DNA of 11,712 nucleotides from Chitinophagales bacterium (GTDB lineage: Bacteria; Bacteroidota; Bacteroidia; Chitinophagales; CAIODY01): assembly GCA_023251415.1 (NCBI GenBank), contig JAHEYX010000060.1, forward strand, positions 1 to 11,712. Direction: 5' to 3'. Of this stretch, positions 6,816-11,712 are shown piece by piece. The notes under the pieces were generated by a model, which had not been told where the DNA came from, searched no databases, and worked only from the letters and a program-made list of their open reading frames with translations. The translations under genes were made by a program, and so were the position numbers. Numbering within the stretch: position 1 is the first letter of the stretch; the number at the start of each line of letters is the position of its first letter.

Positions 6816-8243
6816 TTATAAGCTCATGGAAATTTTCTTTTCCAGTTCAACTACATCTTCTTTAAATTGATTATCGGTATCAATCATATTTTGAACAGCC
6901 TGACAGCTATGAATAACTGTACTGTGATCGCGACCACCAAAATGCTTTCCAATTGCTTTCAATGAATTTTTTGTAAAATTCTTTGCGAGGAACATGGATA
7001 ATTGACGGGCTTGAACGATATGACGTTTACGAGTTTTTTCACGAAGTTTTTCGAAAGGAATCGAATAATAATCGCAAACGGCTTTTTGAATAAATTCGAT
7101 ACTAACTTCACGTGTTACACTCTTCACAAAGTTTTTCACGATTTTCTTAGCCAATTCGATATCGATTTCTTTTTTATTCAAAACCGATTGAGCCAACAAC
7201 GATGTTAAAGCACCTTCTAATTCACGAATATTGGTATTGATATTATAAGCTACAAATTCAACTACATCACGTGGTAATTCGATACCATCGGCGTACATTT
7301 TCTTTTCTAGGATGGCAATACGCGTCTCAAAGTCAGGAACTTGAAGGTCGGCACTTAATCCCCATTTAAAACGACTTAATAAACGCTCATCCATATCTTG
7401 CAAATCTTTTACCGGGCGATCGCTGGTTAAAATAAGTTGCTTAGCGTTTTGATGTAAGTGATTAAATATGGTGAAGAATATTTCTTGAATTTTTGGTTTA
7501 CCGGCTAAGAATTGAATATCATCAATGATTAATACATCAATCAATTGGTAAAAGTGTATAAAGTCATTGATGTGGCCATTTTTCATGGCATCGATAAACT
7601 GATTGGCAAACTTTTCAATTTGCACATACAATACAGTTTTAGCTGGAAATTGCGATTTGATTTGATTACCGATGGCATGCGCCAAGTGTGTTTTACCCAA
7701 ACCGATTTGCGAATACAGTACCAATGGGTTAAACGATGTTCCTCCCGGTTTTTGAGCAACAGCAAATCCGGCACTACGCGCCAGTCGGTTGCAATCGCCT
7801 TCAACGAAGGTATCGAAAGTATATCCGCTTACTAATTGCGGATCAACATTGATTTTCTTTAAACCCGGGATAATGAAGGGGTTCTTAACAGAACCTCCCA
7901 GTACCGACATGGCATTCACATCCTGATTTTTATTGTTTCCGGAATTTTGATTTGGCACGTTGATAGTAGTTGCGTTTTTAGAATTGGATTGTTCCATCAC
8001 GATGCGATATTCTAAGCGAGCTTCTTTACCAAGTTCTCTTATAATAGTTTTGCGAAGTAATGTAACGTAATGTTCTTCCAGCCACTCATAAAAAAACTGT
8101 GAAGGGACCTGAATCGTTAAAACATTTTTTTCGAGTTTAACAGGGGTAATAGGTTCGAACCAGGTTTTATATGATTGTAGACTGATATTATCTTTAATGA
8201 TCTTTAAACAATTGCTCCAAATGGTTGTATAATCTTTGTTCAT
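6816..8243 (-). CDS. dnaA: Chromosomal replication initiator protein DnaA
   Basis: DnaA is the AAA+ ATPase that binds and opens the replication origin. The 475 residues cover all four domains: N-terminal domain I (WSNCLKIIKDNISLQSYKTWF, 9-29), an Asn/Ser-rich linker (about 85-110), the AAA+ core from about 135, and the C-terminal DNA-binding domain. The core contains the P-loop QIGLGKT (179-185), Walker B LIIDDIQFL (238-246), sensor LTSDRP and the ERLLSRFKWGL box (286-296). The signature helix-turn-helix GGRDHSTVIHSCQAV lies at 436-450. The first Gly of the P-loop is Ser178 (TCG), where related DnaA proteins read GGVGLGKT. DnaA boxes (TTATCCACA) are not seen near the gene, so the origin is probably not here. 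It has its own upstream region and ends at the shared terminator. Confidence 0.98.
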   Translation of the reverse strand: MNKDYTTIWSNCLKIIKDNISLQSYKTWFEPITPVKLEKNVLTIQVPSQFFYEWLEEHYVTLLRKTIIRELGKEARLEYRIVMEQSNSKNATTINVPNQNSGNNKNQDVNAMSVLGGSVKNPFIIPGLKKINVDPQLVSGYTFDTFVEGDCNRLARSAGFAVAQKPGGTSFNPLVLYSQIGLGKTHLAHAIGNQIKSQFPAKTVLYVQIEKFANQFIDAMKNGHINDFIHFYQLIDVLIIDDIQFLAGKPKIQEIFFTIFNHLHQNAKQLILTSDRPVKDLQDMDERLLSRFKWGLSADLQVPDFETRIAILEKKMYADGIELPRDVVEFVAYNINTNIRELEGALTSLLAQSVLNKKEIDIELAKKIVKNFVKSVTREVSIEFIQKAVCDYYSIPFEKLREKTRKRHIVQARQLSMFLAKNFTKNSLKAIGKHFGGRDHSTVIHSCQAVQNMIDTDNQFKEDVVELEKKISMSL

Positions 8244-8305
8244 GTATGGTTTTCGCTAACTAGTCAGTTAATTGTTTTTCTCCTACCTAAATTCTGATCG
8301 GGAGG

Positions 8306-8337
8306 TAAAAGTATGTAAAGCATTATTTAATTCACAA
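8306..8337 (-). promoter_or_regulatory. Putative dnaA promoter
   Basis: Read on the minus strand, TTG (8337-8335) is followed after 21 nt by TACTTTTA (8313-8306). This fits the Bacteroidota TTG-N17-23-TAnnTTTG pattern with one mismatch in the last base. The resulting leader is about 55 nt before the dnaA ATG. The -33 TTG lies inside the inverted repeat 8331-8349. Confidence 0.4.
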
Positions 8338-8364
8338 TCATTTTGTGAAAAAAATTTTTTTCAC
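8331..8364. repeat. Overlapping inverted repeats upstream of dnaA
   Basis: Two inverted repeats share one arm. TTCACAA (8331-8337) pairs with TTGTGAA (8343-8349) across 5 nt. GTG-A7-T7-CAC (8345-8364) is a perfect 20-bp palindrome with an A7T7 core, which is expected to be intrinsically bent. The unit TTCAC/GTGAA therefore occurs three times. The palindrome includes the TGA stop of the metallophosphatase gene (8361-8363), and the left repeat covers the putative dnaA -33 element. It could be an operator or the end of the metallophosphatase transcript; as a terminator it is weak because the palindrome has no loop. Confidence 0.6.
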
Positions 8365-9305
8365 CCTCTTGTTTTTTTTTCTACGATTACAGTTTGATAA
8401 TTCAGCTTATTTTTTATTTTGTTTTTAGTAAAGTAAAAATCAATTTTTCCCAAATTAATTCCGGCCCAACCTACTTGATTAATCCATACTTCTTTTCCAT
8501 CCAAATCTTTTTGAACATCAGGTGTATCCATAAATGTATGTGTATGTCCACCGATGATTAAATTGATATAACGCGTGTTTTTAGCCAATACAACATCACT
8601 TACTTTTGTATCATCGTACTTATAGCCCAAATGGGATAAGCAAATAATTAAATCGCATTTCTCCTTGTGTTTTAAATGAGTTGCAGTACTGTTAGCTATG
8701 GCAACCGGTTCTTGATATAACGTTTTACCATATAATGCATCGGGCACTAAACCTTGCAATTCGATATTGACAGCAAACACCCCAATTTTCACGCCTTCTT
8801 TTACAAAAATTTTATAGGGTTGAAAAGCATTAGCTAAGGCAGTTTGACTAAAATCATAGTTCGCAGTTAAGAACGGAAATTTGGCAATCGGCAATTGCTT
8901 TGCTAATCCGCTTATGCCGGCATCAAAATCATGATTCCCTAATGTAGCAGCATCATAACCCATATAACTCATGAGTTTAAATTCTAACTCACCATGGTAA
9001 TAATTGAAATATGGAGTACCTTGAAAAATATCGCCTGCATCTAAAAGCAAAACATTTTTTTCTTCTAAACGAATTTGTTTGATTAATGCGGCACGATGAG
9101 CAGCACCACCGGTTCCTTGATACTTGCTGCCATCCATCGGAAAAGGTTCTATTCTACTGTGCCAATCGTTGGTATGCAATACGGTAATTTTTATTAAGTT
9201 TTCCGTTTGCTCATCACCAAAAGCTTCCAACGGAAATTGTCCGGCTGCAGCTAATGCAAATGCAGTGGAAGAAGTCAGCAAAAATTTCCTTCGCGTTATT
9301 GGCAT
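8361..9305 (-). CDS. Tat-exported metallophosphatase (5'-nucleotidase/UshA N-domain type)
   Basis: This is a calcineurin-like metallophosphoesterase of 314 residues, expected to hydrolyse nucleotides or related phosphate esters outside the cytoplasm. The N-terminus has a twin-arginine signal (TRRKFLLTS, 4-12) followed by an Ala-rich hydrophobic stretch (14-22). Metal-site motifs are all present: D47 and H49 (HTNDWHSR), D92 (LDAGDIFQG), N124-H125-D126 (LGNHDFD), H225 (LSHLG) and H254/H256 (GGHTHTF). The C-terminal 5'-nucleotidase substrate domain of full-length UshA (about 550 residues) is missing. In many Bacteroidota that domain is encoded by a separate adjacent gene, but none is adjacent here. 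It runs in the same direction as dnaA, 117 nt upstream of it, and has its own -7 box. Confidence 0.92.
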   Translation of the reverse strand: MPITRRKFLLTSSTAFALAAAGQFPLEAFGDEQTENLIKITVLHTNDWHSRIEPFPMDGSKYQGTGGAAHRAALIKQIRLEEKNVLLLDAGDIFQGTPYFNYYHGELEFKLMSYMGYDAATLGNHDFDAGISGLAKQLPIAKFPFLTANYDFSQTALANAFQPYKIFVKEGVKIGVFAVNIELQGLVPDALYGKTLYQEPVAIANSTATHLKHKEKCDLIICLSHLGYKYDDTKVSDVVLAKNTRYINLIIGGHTHTFMDTPDVQKDLDGKEVWINQVGWAGINLGKIDFYFTKNKIKNKLNYQTVIVEKKTRG

Positions 9306-9346
9306 ATAGGCTTGTCGTGTAGTAAGGTAAAATGAAAATTACATTT

Positions 9347-9354
9347 CAAATATA
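9347..9354 (-). promoter_or_regulatory. Putative -7 box for the metallophosphatase gene
   Basis: On the minus strand the octamer TATATTTG matches TAnnTTTG exactly, 41 nt before the ATG at 9305. No TTG at suitable spacing is visible. It lies in the divergent gap shared with the RsmI-like gene. Confidence 0.42.
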
Positions 9355-9453
9355 GCAACTATCAACTAAAACAGCGAATAATTTTATTTAAAATCTGTGT
9401 TTAGTAGCGATTAGTGCTAACACCAATTTATTTAAAAGTGTACTTTCGTTTTT

Positions 9454-10140
9454 ATGATTTACCTCATCCCTACACATCTAGGCAACCCTGATCCACAACT
9501 CCTTCCAATTCAACTTAAAACAACTTTGGAAAATTGTGAGGTATTATTTGCAGAGCATTTAAAAACCGCGCGGCATTTTTTAAAAGCAATAGGCGTAGAA
9601 AAAAAGATAGATGATTTTGAATGGCATGAATTAAATAAGGATACTCAGGATGCTGTAGTTAGACAGTATTTGCAATTGGCTACCACGAAAGTATGCGGTG
9701 TGCTTAGTGAAGCAGGAGTGCCAATTATAGCCGATCCGGGCGCTGCGTTAGTAAAATTGGCGCAACAAAAAAATATTCGTGTGGTTCCGTTAACAGGACC
9801 TAGTTCTATCCTTATGGCTTTAATGGCCAGCGGTATGAATGGACAATCGTTTTGTTTTACAGGCTATTTACCCATCGAACGAATGGAACGCGTCAAGAAA
9901 ATTAAGCAATTAGAAGCTACAGCGCGCAAAGAAAACCAAACCCAATTATTTATCGAAACACCTTATCGCAACAATCAATTGCTACAAGATTTGTTGCAAA
10001 ACTGTGCTGCCGATACTTTAATAGGCGTTGCAGTGGATATTACGTTGGCAACAGAAAGCATTCGTACCATGACTGTTCAGGATTGGAAGAAACAAATTCC
10101 CGAATTGCATAAACGACCGGCAGTTTTTTTAATTGGGTAA
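9454..10140 (+). CDS. RsmI-like SAM-dependent methyltransferase (tetrapyrrole methylase fold)
   Basis: This 228-residue protein has the corrin/porphyrin-methylase fold and is closest to RsmI, which 2'-O-methylates C1402 of 16S rRNA. Visible motifs are the N-terminal strand MIYLIPTHLGNPD, FAEHLKTARHFLKAIG (32-47), LSEAGVPIIADPG (84-96), VVPLTGPSSILMALMASGM (110-128), FTGYLP (135-140) and FIETPYRN (166-173). It is shorter than canonical RsmI (about 280 residues) and lacks the C-terminal HTH extension and the ARELTK motif. Bacteroidota often carry this short paralogue beside a true RsmI, so the substrate is uncertain. The start ATG is preceded by TACTTTCG (9441-9448), one mismatch from TAnnTTTG. 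It abuts the convergent sorting-domain remnant with no gap. Confidence 0.85.
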   Translation: MIYLIPTHLGNPDPQLLPIQLKTTLENCEVLFAEHLKTARHFLKAIGVEKKIDDFEWHELNKDTQDAVVRQYLQLATTKVCGVLSEAGVPIIADPGAALVKLAQQKNIRVVPLTGPSSILMALMASGMNGQSFCFTGYLPIERMERVKKIKQLEATARKENQTQLFIETPYRNNQLLQDLLQNCAADTLIGVAVDITLATESIRTMTVQDWKKQIPELHKRPAVFLIG

Positions 10141-10350
10141 TTATTCTTTAATTATTTTCAGCATCCATTCTTGTTTACCGGATAAGGTTACAAAATAAAC
10201 TCCGGCACTGTAGGTTTTTAATGAAAGTTCAGCCTTGTTTCCTGAAATCACTTCATGCTGCAATTCTTGCCCCAATACATTTTTAACGAAAATAGTTCGG
10301 ATAGCATATGGTTGCGGCCATTCTATAGTTACCTTATCGGATGTTGGATT
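10141..10350 (-). pseudogene. Orphan T9SS C-terminal sorting domain (secreted-protein remnant)
   Basis: The minus strand encodes 69 residues with no start codon. They begin NPTSDKVTIEWPQPY, continue through FVKNVLGQELQHEVISGN, and end AELSLKTYSAGVYFVTLSG then WMLKIIKE-stop (TAA at 10143-10141). This is the pattern of the type A T9SS tail (Por secretion tail, TIGR04183): NPT..D.VTI, V.N..GQEL, L.....GVYFV and a Lys/Ile-rich end. An in-frame TAA (10353-10351) lies immediately before the Asn-Pro, and the stop of the enoyl-CoA hydratase gene is 20 nt further upstream. The secreted passenger protein that should precede it is therefore absent, probably through deletion or rearrangement. The domain itself has no internal stop, so decay may be recent. 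Confidence 0.8.
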
Positions 10351-10370
10351 TTACAAATACAAATTATGAA

Positions 10371-11162
10371 TTACTCGCCTTTAAAAACAGGCTTACGTTT
10401 CTCATTAAAGGCGGCAACACCTTCGGCGTTATCGTAGGAGTTACCCGCTATTTGCTGGCAATGTGCTTCATACTCCAACATGGTATCCAAATCAGAATGG
10501 AATGATTTGTTCAACATTTTTTTCATCAAACCTATAGCTTTTGTTGGAGCATTGGAATAATAATCCGTATAAAATTTAACGGCTTCATCCAATTGTTCTA
10601 TAGGAACTACTTTATTCACCATACCTAATTGTAAGGCATCTGCGGCAGTAACTTTAGAACCCATAGTTGATAATTCAAAAGCTTTGGTACTTCCAACAAT
10701 GCGTGGCAAGAAGTACGAAGAACCGCTGTCTAACACCAAACCTACATTCACAAAAACTTCAATTAAACTGGCGTTTTCAGCTGCCACTATTAAGTCGCAG
10801 GCCAAGGCAATACTGCATCCGGCTCCGGCAGCTACACCGTTTAAACGGCATATAATCGGTTTAGGCATGGCACGCATGGCTCTTATAATTGGATTATAAC
10901 GTTTGTGTAAAGATTCACTTAAATCGCGTTTACCGGCTACTTCTTTAATCGCTTTCAAATCCTGGCCGCTGCAAAAGGCTTTACCGGCGCCCGTTAACAC
11001 CACTACACGAACTGTTTTATCAAGCGTTACTTGCTTCAATGCATCTTGCAATTCATAACTTAATTCATCATTGAAAGCATTGAATACATCCGGACGATTT
11101 AAAGTAATGGTTGCAATGCCATTAACGCTTTCAACTAATAAATAGGTGTAATTTTTTTCCAT
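10371..11162 (-). CDS. Enoyl-CoA hydratase/isomerase family protein (PaaG-like)
   Basis: This crotonase-fold protein of 263 residues is full length. The CoA oxyanion hole is formed by AFCSGQDL (62-69) and the GVAAGAG loop (109-115). The segment VNVGLVLDSGSSYFLPRIVG (138-157) corresponds to the GLIPDCGGTWLLPR segment of E. coli PaaG (ring-1,2-epoxyphenylacetyl-CoA isomerase), with the catalytic Asp retained as D145. The NGVAAGAG, YNP(I/L) and C-terminal EGVxAFxxKRxPxFxG motifs are also PaaG-like. No other phenylacetate genes are present in the window, so a general fatty-acyl-CoA hydratase/isomerase role is equally possible. It is transcribed alone from a TAnnTTTG box. ATG 11162 gives the standard N-terminus (YLLVESVNGIATITLNRP). 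Confidence 0.9.
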   Translation of the reverse strand: MEKNYTYLLVESVNGIATITLNRPDVFNAFNDELSYELQDALKQVTLDKTVRVVVLTGAGKAFCSGQDLKAIKEVAGKRDLSESLHKRYNPIIRAMRAMPKPIICRLNGVAAGAGCSIALACDLIVAAENASLIEVFVNVGLVLDSGSSYFLPRIVGSTKAFELSTMGSKVTAADALQLGMVNKVVPIEQLDEAVKFYTDYYSNAPTKAIGLMKKMLNKSFHSDLDTMLEYEAHCQQIAGNSYDNAEGVAAFNEKRKPVFKGE

Positions 11163-11232
11163 AAGTAAGTAGAAAATGAGAACTGCTCATTTCGGATTTA
11201 AAGATAGAAAAGAAGTCGAAATTGAACTAACG

Positions 11233-11240
11233 CAAAGTTA
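11233..11240 (-). promoter_or_regulatory. Putative -7 box for the enoyl-CoA hydratase gene
   Basis: On the minus strand TAACTTTG matches TAnnTTTG exactly, about 70 nt before the ATG. It lies 18 nt downstream of the anti-sigma gene stop, suggesting that the two same-strand genes are separate transcription units. No TTG at standard spacing is seen. Confidence 0.42.
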
Positions 11241-11257
11241 AAATAGCGTCAAAAATT

Positions 11258-11712
11258 TTAGATGCTACCTATAACCTGCAGTTGAGTCATGGTTGGAACA
11301 CTGCTACCGCCTTTAGGTTCAAGGGTTATCGCAAACGCTGCGGCATTCGACATGGGTTTAAGGGCCTGCAAGCCATTGTCGTGAAAATGTTCATCCAATA
11401 ATCCGGCATCAACCGGTTTACCATTTACCATCGCCCACAATTGGTATTGTTTATCGGCTGCAGGTGTATTCAATCCGCAATTATCAACCCATACCGCTTT
11501 AGTTTTTGGGTTATAATAAACACAAATCATCGAAGGATTATCGGTATTAATGGCTTTTAAAGTTGATTTTTTAAAATCATGTGAGCGCAAAATTTTCAAA
11601 TCGGCAGAATTCATTGCCAATTGATGTGCTTGTTCTTCGTGTTCGTGCAACAACTTCATTTCATGAATGGCCGCTTGTTGGTACTGTTTCTTAAAGCTAT
11701 CGCGACTATTGG
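11258..11712 (-). CDS. Anti-sigma factor, RskA-type C-terminal domain (5' end outside window)
   Basis: The frame stays open to the right edge, so about 150 C-terminal residues are visible; the internal ATG at 11659 is unlikely to be the true start. The first part is helical and polar (FKKQYQQAAIHEMKLLHEHEEQAHQLA), probably coiled coil. After it comes the RskA/anti-sigma-K C-terminal beta domain: MICVYYNPKTKAVWVDNCGL, then YQLWAMVNGKPVDAGLLD, and NAAAFAITLEPKGGSSVPT. This periplasmic domain follows a single membrane segment in the family; that segment and the cytoplasmic sigma-binding region would be beyond the window edge. An ECF sigma factor gene is expected upstream. Its regulon cannot be told from here. 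Confidence 0.88.
   Translation of the reverse strand, partial: NSRDSFKKQYQQAAIHEMKLLHEHEEQAHQLAMNSADLKILRSHDFKKSTLKAINTDNPSMICVYYNPKTKAVWVDNCGLNTPAADKQYQLWAMVNGKPVDAGLLDEHFHDNGLQALKPMSNAAAFAITLEPKGGSSVPTMTQLQVIGSI

Noticed and set aside
8244..8360. Replication origin next to dnaA
   Set aside because: No TTATCCACA-type DnaA box cluster is present here or on the other side of dnaA. A one-mismatch box at 3891-3899 is isolated and lies inside a coding sequence.
9401..9420. CIRCE-like heat-shock operator upstream of the RsmI-like gene
   Set aside because: AGTGCTAA matches one CIRCE half-site, but the opposite TTAGCACTC half at 9-nt spacing is absent; only a tandem TTAGT repeat is seen.
10255..10437. 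Plus-strand ORF of 60 codons over the sorting-tail remnant
   Set aside because: It is antisense to the recognisable T9SS tail and to the end of the enoyl-CoA hydratase gene, has no family resemblance, and its composition is that of a shadow frame.
1..11712. A defence island, CRISPR array, mobile element or novel gene cluster
   Set aside because: No transposase, integrase, phage gene, spaced direct repeats or cluster of unknown genes is present. Apart from the anomalies listed, the genes are conserved housekeeping or solitary genes.

Overview
The window is AT-rich chromosomal DNA from a member of the Bacteroidota, probably Chitinophagales/Sphingobacteriales-like. Four lines of evidence point there. 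Family-restricted proteins are present: DUF5606, and a probable DUF4290 tail next to murA. MurA carries the Bacteroidota-type PGGDKIG active-site loop. A type IX secretion (T9SS) sorting tail is present. Several genes have TAnnTTTG promoter boxes, and Shine-Dalgarno sequences are generally absent. I see no prophage, insertion sequence, CRISPR array, tRNA or rRNA; it is mostly a housekeeping region.

Layout. Positions 1-273 (+) are the Asn/Arg/Gly-rich end of a probable DUF4290 protein, followed by murA (494-1801, +). Next is the chaperone pair grpE-dnaJ (1977-3687, +), in which grpE is frameshifted. A spermidine-synthase-like methyltransferase (3680-4345, -) converges on dnaJ and overlaps it by 8 bp. 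A DUF5606 gene (4461-4868, +) and an M3 oligoendopeptidase (5008-6756, +) follow. The oligoendopeptidase and dnaA (6816-8243, -) converge on one bidirectional hairpin terminator. Behind dnaA lies a Tat-exported, single-domain metallophosphatase (8361-9305, -). It is divergent from a short RsmI-like tetrapyrrole-methylase-fold methyltransferase (9454-10140, +). Positions 10141-10350 (-) hold an orphan T9SS sorting-domain remnant. After it come a PaaG-like enoyl-CoA hydratase/isomerase (10371-11162, -) and the C-terminal part of an RskA-type anti-sigma factor that runs off the right edge (11258-11712, -).

How the genes work together. GrpE and DnaJ are co-chaperones of DnaK, which lies elsewhere. 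MurA begins peptidoglycan precursor synthesis and DnaA initiates replication. The rest are separate transcription units with no common pathway.

Most notable points. (1) grpE has an apparent 22-nt deletion. The junction carries a T TTA AAA heptamer, and a -1 slip there would restore the frame with a net loss of exactly seven residues, one coiled-coil heptad. (2) A T9SS sorting tail has no protein in front of it. (3) MurA has Asp in place of the fosfomycin-target Cys. (4) DnaA lacks the first Gly of its P-loop. (5) The region upstream of dnaA has overlapping inverted repeats that include a perfect 20-bp A7T7-cored palindrome. I found no convincing new multi-gene system.
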